Positions 33,102-45,848 of a stretch of 64,000 nucleotides of DNA are shown here, one piece after another. The notes beneath the pieces were generated by a model. That model was given only the letters and a program-made list of their open reading frames with translations. It had not been told where the DNA came from and made no database searches. The translations under genes were made by a program, and so were the position numbers. How positions within the stretch are numbered: the first letter of the stretch is position 1; each line of letters starts with the position of its first letter. Source of the stretch: Protopterus annectens (taxonomy: Eukaryota; Chordata; Ceratodontiformes; Protopteridae); contig NC_056729.1 in assembly GCF_019279795.1 (NCBI RefSeq), positions 1,863,066,311-1,863,130,310 on the forward strand, read 5' to 3'.

Positions 33102-33679
33102 TTCATCTCAGAGGTTACTTTGGGCAGAAAAAGTAATTAGTTCCTATATTTATGGAAAACCAAATATGGGAATTTTTAGGAGTGTGCTTGGAGTTCAGAC
33201 ACTCATTTTGCTGAGGTACTTGCCACTAGAAAGAACATTTTCCAAGAAAGAAACTTGAGATCATACTTGGCAAATGGCTCAAAAGGGGCCTAAGTTAAAC
33301 CCTACTGTAACAGTGTTTGACTCCTATGTGGAGTGGGGTCTTTAACTAGAGGTCTAAGGATAAAAGTGCCCTTAAGGAAAGCTTTGCATACTTTGGATGA
33401 AACTAGAGAAGAAGCATTGTTTCCAGTATGATAATTCAAGATGGCTGCTAACTGAACTTTGACGATGGAAATACTAGCTCTTTCTGAAAAATTAGAACTA
33501 GGAAATCCAGGACAGCAGGAATAAGTTCAAAGGATCCGGTTCTCTTTGATGGTCCCAACATGAAAATCTTTTCCATTCATTCTTGTATAAAATTGTGGTG
33601 GATTTCTTGGATAATAGCAAAATCTGGTGGACCAGAATGGAAAGCCTGGGCTGTCTAACCACTAGTGAAATTGTAGAAA

Positions 33680-35320
33680 CTATGTGGTTAGTTTGAAGAG
33701 TGCAATGTCTAGGAGTGCCATCGCTAAGGGATAAGAGATTAGATCTGGACTAGAGTCCAGTACCCAAAGTGAACACAGCCGATGAGAACAAAGAAAGGGA
33801 AACCACACCTGACGAGGCTGAAAGGGGGTAGTGAAGATAACTTTGCTCTTCAACTGAAGTGCTTTCTGTAGAAATCTGGGGATTAGAGGAATGGGGGATA
33901 GGTTTAAAGGAGACCAGAGGGCCAAACATGGACTAGAGCATCCATTGGTGACTCCCCCGAGGGTGCTCAGGGCAAAGAACCTGCTGCATTTGTTGTTGAC
34001 AGGAGAGGCAAACAGATTGCAGCGAGGTTGACCTCATCAATGGAAAATCCTCTCCACCACTAACTGATTGAGAGACCACTCATGAGGCATCAGAATTGGC
34101 CTGCTGAGTTTGTCTGCAAGCACACTGGATTTCCCCAGATTGTACATTGCCAAAAGAAAGCAGATGGAGGAGATCATCCATTGCCACACTCTAACTGGCT
34201 TCTCAACAAAGGGGAAAGGATAGGTTCTAACCTGTGTGCTGATGTACCAAACCACAGACATGTCTGTTTGGATAGCAATCATCCCCGGAGGAAGGGGAAT
34301 CCTGAAAGGCCAACAGTGCTAGGAGGACAGGCCTCATCTCCAGAACATTGATATGCAAATTGATCTCTTCTGGAGACCACATGCCTTGGACTGTCTGTCC
34401 CAACAAAAACCCCATCTCACCCCAAACTGGGAGGCATCCATGGTCACTGTGGCCACCAGGGTGGAAATATAAAGGGGTATCCCTAACAAACTTCATTCAC
34501 TGGACTGTACCCACCAAAACAGGTAACTTCTGAAAACCTGAGTGAGCTTTTCTGGTGGGGAAAGAGGATGTTGAAGAATCTACCACTGAACAGCTAGATT
34601 CCACTGAAGAACACACATCTAGAAGTGAGCCATCAGTACCAAAGTTATAGCAACTGCCATTGAACCTAAAGCCTGGAGGATATGTCTTACTGGGGAAGAG
34701 GGATGTGAAAAACATCTGTATCACTTGCAATCTTATAGACTGTACTCTGCTTGACAGAAAACAAGTCAGATGCCTGGTGGTATCCAGGTCAGTGCTTATA
34801 AACTCCAAGACTTGGACTGGTTGTAGAGAAGATTTGGAATAACTGACTGTGATGTCTAAAGACTGACATAGTTGGTGCAAGTAGTTCCTAGCTTTTTCAA
34901 GGAGATGCCTGGTTGGTGAGACAAGAGGACAGTGATCTGAATGAGTAATGATGGGCCCCAATTGTCCCTTCATAGAAATGGTAGAATGGACTGAACCATG
35001 ACCACTCAGAACTTGGAGTTTTTACAAATTGATTGAGATTTGTGTGGCCTAGAATGGGTCACGGGTTCCCTGTCTTCTCTGGCACTAAAAAGAACCTCAG
35101 GTACGTTTTGAATCCTCTCTGGTCTGGTGGAACCGCTTGGATGACTCTTGTCGAGCAGCTTTTGAATTTCTAAGGCTGCTAACTCCAACTGACTGGGTGG
35201 AACGTTGGGAAGCCTTTATTGTTTGGTTGGTGAGATTTGCAAAACAACAAACAAAAGGAATGAAATAGCCTCTGGATATAATTTTTTGCACCTAAGTATC
35301 TTTTATGATTGATGCCCAGG
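33680..35320 (-). pseudogene. DIRS reverse transcriptase/RNase H remnant (E2)
   Basis: This is collinear with 8550-10185. 34497-34973 holds HLLEKARNYLHQL and SKSSLQPVQVLEFISTDLD. 34227-34496 holds the RNase H part with INLHINVLEMRPVLLAL, matching D. 33680-33925 is the C-terminal block. Several frameshifts separate the fragments. Confidence 0.75.
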
Positions 35321-37642
35321 TTTCTAGGTGCAGAGACAAGTGCCCCTGACTGCCTCCAGAGAAGAGCAGTCAGCAACCCTTCAGCAGCATTGGAAAGGTT
35401 TATCTGAGAAGGTATCTCAAAACTCCTGATTATGTGGGCCTCCTCTGCTGCAAGGGTGGTATCTTCCACCCTGTCTTTGGGAGAAGTTTCCCCTCATGAG
35501 TCCTGGAAAGGACCTTGCTACTTTTGGAACCACATCTTTTTACCTCTACACTGATTACTGGAAAAGGGCCTCTGTGGGGTAGAAAAACATACTCCCACAG
35601 TCTTCCCATCTTGCTCACTGTTGGAGAGCATTTCTTTCACTGATGTGCCAAACAAGGAAGACTCATCAAAGGAAGTAGTGATAAAGGCGCACTTGAAGGG
35701 TTCCACAAAATCATATAAGTGCATCCAGACATGTCTCCTTATGGCTATGCCTGAACCCGCCACCCATGAGGTACCTTTGACTGTGTGAGAGACTAACCTT
35801 CTGGAAGCATTAGAGATAGACTGAAGGGTGACCAGTTGTGAAAAACAACTGCTTCTGCTCCTCCACAGACATGGACCCTGGAAGAGATTTGCATATTTCT
35901 TTAATCAAATCTCTCTGCAATGTAGTGAAGCGTGCCAAATAATTCAGTGACTGATGTGCAAAATTTGCTGAGAAGTAAACACACTTTCTAAATCTGTCTA
36001 ATACCCTGGACTACCTGTTAGCTGGAATGGACAGAAGAGCTCTGTTCTGCCAGCTCTGTTTTAGTGTCCATAACCACAACCATATCAACAAAAACTCCCT
36101 TACTCCAGTGAGGCTCATCCTTAGGAGGGGAAAAAAATTTGTTGGGGTAACAAGGAATGGGCTCTACAGTATCCGGTTCCAGTGAGATGCCAGATCTATA
36201 AGGTTATCAGCTGGTGGGGTAACCCAAGACATTGATGGGCTGGACCTGAAAGTTTCTAGGTACACTGATGACTGCTGGCAAGGGGATCGGAAGACCATCC
36301 ACCTTTCTGAATAAAGGATGTCTAGAATGTCTCCAAAGAAGATGTCTTCTGCTGGAGACCTTTGGGATCCCTCACCTTTATCAAAGTCAATGTATTTGGT
36401 TAAATATTCCTTACGAGAATCTATGTGCCTCCTTTTGCATGACCTCTTCTTGGTGAAATTGGCAGTGGAATGATCTGGACAGGTATTGGAAGATAGGGGA
36501 AGTTCCTGAAAAGGAACTGCATGGAGGCTAATACAGGCTGGCTGTGCCTGTGGGATAGGCTGATGCGGCTGAGAACTAAGAACCGATGGAGGTTGAGGAG
36601 TTAATATGAAGAAATAAGAGTAGACTGTATTCTTGGAAGGCAAAGCCCACTTCACCTCCTGAAAGACAGAAGGACTGGGAGAAGCTATAGCTGGCTGCAC
36701 TGCATTGAAAGTTCCAGGAGCTGCTGAACCTCAACTCTGCCTGGACTCATGCTGCAAGAAAGGAGTTGGATGCAAACTGTCCACCACCGAAGCACTGGGG
36801 GGAAGGGTTGGTTCCAAAAAACCTCAGAGGTGAACCCATCCTCCCGGATCTGGTGCCAAAGTTTCAGCTCTGACATTCGTTCGGCTCAAGGGGGATCAGG
36901 GCTAAATGAGTCAGGTACACAGTTGGAGTTGAAGACCCAGCTGTCTTCAGATCTGGCACTTTGACTCTCAGGATTCTCAGATACGAGGGCTCTGAAATGG
37001 TCAGATGGATCACAGAAGGAGAAATAAGGTAGAATGCAGGTTGAAGGCTCATGGATCCAATGGGAGACAGATCTGATAATGTCCCCATCTGAATCTGAGC
37101 CCTGAGAAGCTTCCTCATCATTCTATACAAATCTGCTTAGGAGAGGCTCAGGGTGGACTTTTACAGAGGACGATGTGGAAGGGGGATGCAACATCCTTTC
37201 TGGCATCTTCTGTAAAAAAAAGTGCTCGGAGCCATGGGGAAATGGCCTCCATAGAGAAACAAGGACTCTGGATTTTGGGAGATTAAAGCATCCCCACAGT
37301 CAGATCTGAAGGAGTCAGATCTGATCTTTTCACAACCAAAGCAGGTTTTGGAGAATGAGTAGGAGACTGTTTTCTCTGCTCCCTGGGCTCCGATGAAGAT
37401 TTTTGTTTCTTGCTGAGGGTTTGAGCCCATGAAACAGATGCAGCAGAAGGTGGAAACAACCCTTTTAAGGCCAGCTTATTGCAATGCTCACTCAAGGCCA
37501 CAGAGTTAAACCCAGCACAAATGGAGCATGGAGTTTCAAGGTGGCCCACACCCTAGCAGTACACACACTATCTGTGGGCATAACTGGGTATCTTATGCCC
37601 ACAGGAAGTGCACTTTACAAAACCTGTAAGTTTTTCAGCCAT
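35321..37642 (-). pseudogene. DIRS gag remnant (E2)
   Basis: The ATG at 37640-37642 starts the same N-terminus as E1, with the same TAG after the Cys/His cluster. 36164-36700 is a 178-codon open stretch with KKRSCKRRHIDSRKEY, and 35518-35763 holds MAGSGIAIRRHVWMHLYDF and SSLFGTSVKEML. It is non-functional. Confidence 0.75.
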
Positions 37643-37734
37643 GGTAGTGAGATAAAAACAGGAAGACAAAAAAGGATTTTTTTAGAGAACATTACAGAGT
37701 GTAAAAACACCAGCAATGGTAGATCTTCTTGTAA

Positions 37735-38005
37735 AACTTGAAGTTTCAAAACTTCAAAAGGCAGAGACCAGAAGATCGAAGTTCTGAAACTTTGAAAACT
37801 AAATAAAATAAGTAAATACTTTTTTTACATCTGCTAAATAAATAGACCAATTCCCAAATCACACTACAGTGAGGAAAATGGTAAACATACCATTCTACTG
37901 TATACAGCGATCACCATTCATAACGTTTGATGTTTCAAAACTTCAGTCTTCTGGTCTCGGCCTTTTGAAGTTAAAAGTTTTGAAACTTCGAGCTTCTGAA
38001 GGGAA
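37735..38005. repeat. Foldback inverted repeat in the 5' region of E2
   Basis: This is the same structure as in E1 (12575-12862): an arm near 37738-37800 and the inverted arm near 37928-38003, both including GAAGTTTCAAAACTTC-like strings. Confidence 0.7.
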
Positions 38006-38739
38006 TCCACAGTGGTATGTCAAAAATACCTAAGAGCAGGTAGGAAAAAAGGGTGAAAGAAAATACTGCCAACAATGGTAATCGAAAGTTTGTTGTTTGT
38101 TTGTTTAATTTAACTGTGGAGGCTGCCTACTAAAGTGTGCTAGCCTGTGTAACTAATTTATCACTGTCTCTGCATTTTCTGTGTGTTTCTACCAAAAACA
38201 AAAACAAAAAATCCTTATTTTCCCGCCTTCCTCGACTAGTTTAGACCAGTTTACAGGCATTGCTGTATTCTGGGCTGTGGTGTAGTTCCTGTGTTGTCCA
38301 TTACCTTACTTAGATAGAAGAAAGTTTCTTTGCTCACCAGTGGGAGTGGGGAGCCTTGAGCAGCCTACCTGTCCCTGTAGGAAGTGACCTCAGCACAAGA
38401 AGCTGTAGTAATTGGTTGTTTTGGACCATTTCTAGCTCTTTTGTAGTTCACTGTTTAAAATCCGCGTTTGCACGGCTTTGCGAGGTTGTGCGCATAGCGC
38501 AGCGCCAAACAAGGTTAAACTTTTCTTGGCTCCGCCAAGTGTGCTCTTCAAATTTTCCCTTAAGGAAGCTCTACTCTTGGCATAACCAGACTACTCACTA
38601 TATTATAAGCCTAGAACTTGTTCTCAATACTTCTCTACTAAGTAAGCACTCTTGTACTAAGTAAAGCACTACATCTACTTACCACCCCTGTGAATATCCA
38701 CTTCCCTTAAAGGTACAGCACACCTTATACAGTTCTAGC

Positions 38740-39711
38740 ATGTCGAGTGGTAGATTACTGGCATCGTCTCCAGTTCAGCTGGTCAATCTGGATATCTTGA
38801 GACAATGCTACAATTGTCTCATGTGCACAGACAACCCTCTCCTCCCAACAAACACAAATACATGTGAGAGATGCAACTATATAGCTAAACTGGAGGCTGA
38901 ACTCTCTCAACTCAGGGCTGGCATGACCAGACAGGAGGAGATGGCAACCACACACACAACAATCCCAGTCCCACATAGACCTACCACAACTGCAAACCAA
39001 ACACATAAAAACACAAAGACATACTCGGAGGCTCTAACAAAAAACTTACCAAAACAACAGAGGCTCCCAATGCAGACACCCAAAAATCCACCACCTCAAA
39101 ACAAAACACATGCAACACATACTTCAATAAATCAGTGTGTCAACCAATCACAGCCCTTAAGGCCAAACACCTTGCCTGATACACTAGTAATAGGTGACTC
39201 TATAGTCAGACACACTGATGTCCCGCTGACCAGGCTGAACAAGGAGAAGGTGACTGTGAGCTGTCTATCGGGAGCTAGGATCCGCCACATAACACACGCA
39301 CTCAAGTCATTCCAAAGCAAGTACAAATATGACTCCGTCATTGTCCATGCTGGTGTGAATGACCTGAGACGTACCTCCCTGGACTACATGAAAAGAGACA
39401 TAGAGGAGCTCTCCGATTATGTAGCCCAGGCTGGTATGACCCTGACCCTGAGCAGCATCTTGCCCTCACCAAGAACGATACCACAATACAAAGAGAAGAT
39501 AATCAGCTTTAACAATTGGCTCAAGTACTGGTGTCATTCTAAGGGGATCCAATGTCTGTCTGCCTGGGATGACATGTTGGACAAGCCATGCTGCTTCGCA
39601 AGGGATGGCTTACACCTGTCACCTCTGGGCTTCCGGATATTGGCTAAGGCTCTTGCCAAACCCATAGTGCCTTTTTTAGGCAAGGCTCAAAAGACAAACC
39701 CACCTCCTTAG
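38740..39711 (+). CDS. CR1 LINE ORF1 with SGNH/GDSL esterase domain
   Basis: The frame is 323 codons. The N-terminal third has a Cys-rich motif (CYNCLMCTDNPLLPTNTNTC, then C) and a Lys/Gln/Thr-rich linker. The C-terminal half is an SGNH-hydrolase fold: LVIGDSIVRHTD (block I with the Ser), HAGVNDLRR (Asn block) and DGLHLSPLGF (Asp and His block). ORF1 proteins of CR1/L2 LINEs carry such an esterase and bind element RNA. The stop TAG lies about 30 bases before ORF2, in a different frame. The ORF is intact. Confidence 0.85.
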   Translation: MSSGRLLASSPVQLVNLDILRQCYNCLMCTDNPLLPTNTNTCERCNYIAKLEAELSQLRAGMTRQEEMATTHTTIPVPHRPTTTANQTHKNTKTYSEALTKNLPKQQRLPMQTPKNPPPQNKTHATHTSINQCVNQSQPLRPNTLPDTLVIGDSIVRHTDVPLTRLNKEKVTVSCLSGARIRHITHALKSFQSKYKYDSVIVHAGVNDLRRTSLDYMKRDIEELSDYVAQAGMTLTLSSILPSPRTIPQYKEKIISFNNWLKYWCHSKGIQCLSAWDDMLDKPCCFARDGLHLSPLGFRILAKALAKPIVPFLGKAQKTNPPP

Positions 39712-39740
39712 AAAACAATAATGGAAAAAAACTAAGAGTA

Positions 39741-42493
39741 ATGCTGCTCAACGCCAGAAGTCTAAATCTCAAGATGCAGGCACTTGATGCACTCCTCAGC
39801 ATGGAGAACATCGACGTCTGCGCAGTAACTGAAACCTGGTTCAAGGCTCCTGAGAGCACCCCAGCGCTACCAGGCTATACCTCGTATCATGCTTTTCGGC
39901 CCCAAAACCCGGGCCGAACCACAAAGGGAGGGGGAGTGTCCATATTCATCAAGGACACCCACACCTCCAGGTTAGTAGCAACACATGAAGCATCAGAGAC
40001 CATACAGGTACAACTAACCATAGGCAAAACTGCTATACAACTGGTAGCATGTTACAGACCACCCTCCCAGTCTCAAGAACTCCACTCAGCCTTCCTGAAG
40101 ACATTGGAGGATATGAATGTATCACAAAATACCTTCATACTGGGAGACTTCAACTACCCAAACATAGATTGGGCACATTATTCTAGCCCTAATCTGGAAT
40201 TCATAAATTCAAATGCACTGGAACAATTAGTCACCTCTCCCACTAGGGGAGATAATATACTAGACCTGATCTTCACAAACATGGGGACAAAATGCTCCAC
40301 ACCGGAAGTATACTCCTCACTAGTGAGATCTGACCACAAACTAATCACCCTGGATATACATATCCCACCTCCACCCCCAGCACAAAAGACCACAGTGAAA
40401 AACTTCTCAAAAGCAGACTTCACTCTTCTTAAGACTGAGATGGTATCCTTTAAGCCCACTGTGCCAGTGCATACCACATCCCACGATGCCGAATCCTTCA
40501 CAAATGCTTTCTATGGACATCTCCAAGAATGCATGGATCATGCAATCCCAAACAAATCCAAGTCCCTCTCCACCAAAGGTAAGCGTCCTGTCTGGTGGAC
40601 CTCAGCCATAAACAAATTGTATAACAAAAGAAGGAAGCTACTGCACGTCAGAGCAAAATCCCACGAAGGGAAGACATCTCTGATGAACATTAGCAGAAAA
40701 CTACGTTCTCTCATAAAAACATCCAAGGCCAACTTTGAGAGAAAAATCGCTAAGGACACTAAAGATAACCACAAAGCCTTCTTCAGCTATGTTAGAAACC
40801 TGGGCGGAAACCCTCAGATATGCTCAGAGTTGTTTCACAACAATAAAAAATACACTGAACCCACAGATATTGCCAACATTCTGGCTGACAGGTTCAGTGC
40901 AAATTTCTCCCCTCCTTCACCCCCAAAAGAAGAAATACTTATCCCAGCTGAATGTAACCTCCCTGTCATCTCAGATGTCCAAGTGAGAACCGCCCTAAAC
41001 AAAGCAAAAAACACAGCATCAATGGGACCTGACGGTATCCCGGATTGCGTGTTAGGTGAACTCCAAGAGGAGCTAAACCCACACATAAAAATGCTATTTA
41101 ACCTTAGCCTTACTTCGGGATATGTACCTGAACACTGGCGTACAGCAACAGTGGTCCCACTCCACAAAGGGGGTGCCTCTACAGACCCTGGAAACTACCG
41201 CCCCATAAGCTTAACCAGCCTGGTCTGCAAAGCTATGGAAAGAATCATTATGGAACTCATAAACAGAGACATAGGGGATCTACAGACACTTGACCCCACC
41301 CAGTTCGGCTTTGTAAAGGGCAGATCCTGCCTTTTAAACCTGGTTGACTAACAGTCACTAGAGCCATTGACGAGGGCAAAGCAGTCCATGCAGCATACCT
41401 GGACTTGGCTAAGGCCTTCGACACAATACCCCACTCAGGCATCATAGATAAGCTCAACAGCTTAAATGTAAACCCTTATGTCACTAGATGGGTTGCAAAC
41501 TGGCTAAAAGACAGAACCCATAAAGTTAAAATCGCTGGAGCAATGTCAGACTCAAAGCCAGTCACAAGTGGTGTCCGACAGGGATCTGTCCTGGGACCCC
41601 TCTTGTTCGGCATTTATTTCTCAGATGTTAAAGCAAACACGGGAGGGCTGTGGCTGACAAAGTTCGCAGATGACTGCAAACTAGGCTCCATAGCTGATAC
41701 ACCAGCAGACACACACATCCAACAAAAAGGCCTCACAGAAACGGACAACTGGTGCCGGAGTCACGGCCTTAAACTAAATGCCAAAAAATGTATAGTCATC
41801 CCCTTTGGGAAAAACAAAGTACCCACAAATTATCACATAGACAGCAACCCAATGAGTACTGAAAAAGTAATCAGAGACCTAGGGACCCAAGTCGACAGCG
41901 ACCTGTCATTTGATACCCACGTTGCCAAAGTGGTTAGAAAAACATTCTAGCTTGCACACCTCATCATGAAGGGATTCACATCCAGATCCAAGGATGTCAT
42001 TGTACCCCTATATTCATCCCTCATCAGACCCATGATTGAGTACAATGCCCCATTTGGTATGTACCTCACCCGGCATTTGCAATAGCTGGAGAGACCACAA
42101 AAGTACCTCACCAAGAGGATCAAGGGTCTCCAACATATGTCTTATTCTGCCAGACTAAAGAAACTTCAGCTCTATTCAGTATCATACCGCCTGCTCAGAG
42201 GTGATCTCTGCCTGATGTACAAGGCCATGTCAAATCAGTATCTGATGGACATGCTCCACCTCAAAAAATCCAAGTCCATCAGGACCACGAGAGCTAAAGA
42301 CTAAAACCTCGGCACAAGTATGAATAGGACATGCTGGAGGGATAGATTCATAACCCAGAGGCTTCCCATGCTTTGGAACAAGATCCCAGTTCGTATTAGG
42401 CAGAGCCCCTCACTGACTCTCTTCAAGAGAAATCTTGATGAGCGGATGGGAGATCGTAAGTTTACCCCAGGGTCACATCTGTGTCACTGCTAG
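39741..42493 (+). pseudogene. CR1 LINE ORF2 (endonuclease-reverse transcriptase), frameshifted
   Basis: The first 536 codons are open: endonuclease blocks LLNARSLNLK, AVTETWFK, GGGVSIFIKD, FILGDFNYPNIDW and VRSDHKLI, then RT blocks MGPDGIPDCVL, WRTATVVPLHKGG, NYRPISLTSLVCKAMER and FGFVKGRSCLLNL. A deletion of about 8 bases near 41349, relative to LINE G, breaks the frame. RT continues at 41405-41950 with LAKAFDTIPHSG, RQGSVLGPLLFGIYF and KFADDCKLGS (FADD catalytic box). Further stops follow before the C-terminal region ends near 42493. The protein would nick target DNA and prime reverse transcription. Confidence 0.85.
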
Positions 42494-43052
42494 ACAGGGG
42501 CACAGTAAACTAATTCTATTATATAAGGGGGCCTTCATTGTGTCACTACTAGACACAGTATTCTAAATTTATTCTGTACATTTTTGTACCATTTCATGGG
42601 GTGGCAAATGCCACATCACTATGGCTAGGCTTACAAATACCCCAGGGCAGATAGCCTAGTACTATACTATGAAGCTATGAAACTAAACCATAAATACCTT
42701 AAAATAATGGGTAAGAAGGAGAAAAAGAGAGCAACTAACACTAGAAACGTGAAAATCTACAAAGGGAAGAAGATTGAGAGAAAAACTGTGATACTGAAGA
42801 CAAAAGGTAATAAAAAATAGTGAATTTCACTCATAAAAAAACTGTATAGAAACACACTATAAAGCTTTAAGGGGCATGATCCACATCTGAAGCGAGGAAG
42901 CAGCAAAAGAGATCTGAGGTGGTACAGGGTTCTGAGGCATTATGGGTTGAGGGAGGAGCTTGAGAGTTGGATCCAAAAGTGTAACTGAATGCAGTCGAGC
43001 TGGATCCAAGAACCCATCAGATGAGGAATGAATGAAAATGACAACATCATAT

Positions 43053-43984
43053 TGTCGTTTGTGTACCACTTGGTTTGTTTACTGAACTGCATTCTTTGGT
43101 TACGCAGGTGATCGCACTAGGCACAAATGTCCTTTCTGAGGTGAAGGTAAATTCAGTGTAGTAAATAATGTAGCAACAACTATGCATAGAGATGTTGAAG
43201 GAATTAAATGTTTATGGCTTCTCTCACTACACTACTGCTGAAAAATCCTTACTTTACACAGCCATTTTAGTGACTGCAACCTTCAGCCCCACTAAATGTG
43301 ACTGGCCAGGTTAGAGAGTCTGTCACATTTACAACAGATTTCCAAGTAGGATATAATTATGGTGTCATGACAACACAGGGTTAACTTTTATAGATATTAT
43401 AGTAGTTTCTCAAAAAGATCATAATGTCAACTATTTTGCATAAGGAGGAGGAACACAAGCTGCAAATTACATGTTTATTCAAAAACAGCAAAAATCAGTT
43501 CAGTTTTTGCAAAACAGAAAAAAAAATGACTTAAACTTCTAGAAATTCTAGGAAAGTAAAGCAGACAATTATAAAGACAACAGAAATGAAGTTGACTGAA
43601 GCCTGAAAAGAGAGGTAACAAGACAGAATGTTGTCATAAAAGATATTAAAGTTCACATTTACAGAAAGGATAAGACAGAATGACCTGCTGCAATGTTGCC
43701 TCTTACAGCACCATTCACTGATGGAATTGGCCACATTCAGTGCCAACACTAAACCTCTCAAATGTATCATCATATTTCCTAGAACATTCTTTATTTTGGG
43801 ACAAAAATAACATAACACCATGAAATCCTGACTGGCCCCTTTAAATGATGATTGACTTTTTACTTTAATTTAGACTTGCTGTCATATTAGCAGACGTCAT
43901 CATACATGAGCATACCCAGTGATGTCATTTAATTGACTAACTGTGAAGTCTACATACACAGCTAGTGAGATAACACACAGCAAT
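43053..43984. other. Non-coding spacer, copy of 13303-14239
   Basis: It includes the minus ORF 43531-43821 (96 codons), matching 13795-14085 with few substitutions and the same acceptor-like and AATAAA signals. No other feature was seen. Confidence 0.35.
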
Positions 43985-44295
43985 GTGCATGCACGTTTAC
44001 AGCCATATGTGCAAGGGAGAGTTACGAGAAAAGTAGTACAAGTAAGGAACATAATAAAACAATGAGCCACAAAACAATGAATGTGCACGTTTACAGTCAC
44101 ATGTGCAAGTCAGGAATACGAGGAAAGTAGTACAAGTAAGGAACATAATAAAACAATGAGCCACAAAACAATGAATGTGCACGTTTACAGCCATATGTGC
44201 AAGGCAGGAATACGAGGAAAGTAGTACAAGTAAGGGAAATAATAAAACAATGAGCCACAAAACAATGAATGTGCACATTTACAGCCATATGTGCA
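43985..44295. repeat. Minisatellite, unit about 94 bp, about 3.3 copies
   Basis: TTTACAG-CATATGTGCAAG units start near 43997, 44091, 44186 and 44279. This is one more than the array in unit 1 (14240-14475). Confidence 0.85.
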
Positions 44296-44299
44296 AGAC

Positions 44300-44945
44300 A
44301 GGATGTGACGCCCTTTATAATAGCTGATAGTACTGGTTGTTGGCAGTCGGTACTACCTTATAGTCTGGGCAGAGTGTTTTGTGGGATTTGGGACTTACTA
44401 CTAGTGGAATTTTGTAACCTCTCGATATTATCCGCTGCACCTATTTGTCCAAAGTCATCAATTGCCAGGCAGGTAGGTGCAAGGATAATCTCCCCCCGAC
44501 TGCCTTCAGAGAAAGGCAATTCGGACCCTATTCAGGGATGTTGATAGGAAGTTCCAGAGAAAGATTATCTGGACCCTTGATTTTGTGGGCCATTTCTGCC
44601 TCTAGAATGGCATTTTCCATTGTTTCCCCTCTGCCCTGGGGGATGTCCTTGCTTCATGAGTCTAGGAAAGGCCCTCTGGATTTTTTAAACCATAGCCTCC
44701 CACTCCTTTGATTCCTAGAATAAGGACTCTGAGGAGTGGAGAAACATATGTCTACGGCAGATACAGTCTTACCATCTTTCTCACATCTGGCTAGGGTGTC
44801 TTTTACCTTAGGGCCAAAAAGGGTGGATCCGTCAAAAGGAGCATTGACGAATGACAATTTAAATATTTCTGCAAAGTCACACTTTTGAAACCGAATACCA
44901 GAGTTTGTACAGTGTTTTCCAAACTACTGGACAATCAGTTTGATT
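44300..44945 (-). pseudogene. Truncated DIRS gag-RT remnant (unit 2)
   Basis: This is the copy of 14480-15130. The minus ORF 44654-44857 reads FVNAPFDGSTLFGPKVKDTL, close to FTNTPFDGSSLFGTKVKDTL in the gag of D. No terminal repeats or recombinase are present. Confidence 0.75.
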
Positions 44946-45848
44946 TCTAGATAGTCCGGAAAAACTGACTGAAAGACAGCAGTATATGCATGTAAAATCA
45001 ATACAGTGACAGGAGTTTTAGGAAGAAAGAGGCCTGTGTGATGTAATTTTTTACAGACAAGCACTGCATTGTGGGATACCTAGAGGCAGACTAAACAAAT
45101 CAGAATTACTTAAAGATGCCAGACTCCCATGTGGTCAAACTCAGAAATTATGTATAAAAATATTTAAAAACCTGTCAATAGTCCCAGAGTGGTGTTAAAA
45201 TACAGGAAACAACCATGATGAAATAAACATGTTTTTTTGAGTCTGTGGGTGCGGATCTCCTTTAACCCTATTAGGACTCTGCTCATATTGGAAATACTGA
45301 ACATTGTGTGTGGCGACATTATAGTCTTTCTAAAAAGACTCATAATACAGATAGCTGTTTTTAAATTAAACATCCTCGATATTTCTCCCACCTATCTCTA
45401 CTTCACCCTCCCCTCCCCCCATTCAAGAACACTCTGCTGTACATGAGCAAACTAATCTTTTATAAATACAGATTAAAAGTACAAACTGTTTAAACTTACT
45501 GATTGTTTCTGGAAAATGCATATCCATGTCCAAGGTCCATCCCACTCCATTTGCCCTAGCTACACTCAGGTTCAATCTGCTCCCCTACCCTACCCCCTAT
45601 TCCCACTCACCTCCCACTACATCTTAACTTATACCACACAGCCACACCCAAAACCAACTACACACCAATCACTTCCCTCCTCCATCATCTTAACAACTGA
45701 CCACTCCTAACAAATCACAATTCTAATAATTCCCTCCCCAAATCAAAAATAATAACCCAGTCTCAGCCTACTTGACTACATACTTCTACAAACCACATGT
45801 ATAGTCATCTCTACTACTACTATAATCAGAGCGGATTAATCTTGTTTA
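44946..45848. other. Unassigned sequence, copy of 15131-15990
   Basis: It is conserved with unit 1, with an A/C-rich plus strand from about 45510. No gene or family was recognised. It is cut at 45848 by LINE G. Confidence 0.4.

Larger units (their letters stand above)
32215..33690 (-). pseudogene. DIRS tyrosine recombinase remnant (E2)
   Basis: This is collinear with the E1 recombinase remnant at 7495-8560. It is broken by stops and by the 394-bp insertion at 32708-33101. Patches such as the KVQLAAI-type segment near 33450 remain recognisable on the minus strand. Confidence 0.7.
38083..42686 (+). mobile_element. CR1-type LINE F, near full length
   Basis: A 4.6-kb insertion in the 5' region of E2; E1 is contiguous at the same point (about 12935). 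It has a ~650-bp 5' leader, ORF1 with an esterase domain, ORF2 with endonuclease and RT, and a short 3' tail ending CTATGAAGCTATGAAACTAA. There is no poly(A) and no clear target-site duplication beyond a possible TAA, as is usual for CR1. ORF2 is broken. LINE G belongs to the same family. Confidence 0.85.
20591..43052 (-). mobile_element. Old DIRS1-like retrotransposon E2, split by later insertions
   Basis: E2 is the unit-2 counterpart of E1. Its pieces are 20591-20983, 32104-38082 (itself interrupted at 32708-33101) and 42687-43052. Insertions are element B (with A nested), the 394-bp element at 32708 and LINE F. At the outer right-repeat end about 25 bases present in units 1 and 3 are missing. 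The left terminal repeat lies at about 42890-43052. All frames are broken. Confidence 0.85.

Noticed and set aside
44097-44288. Minus ORFs in the unit-2 minisatellite
   Set aside because: Same repeat-driven artefact as in unit 1.
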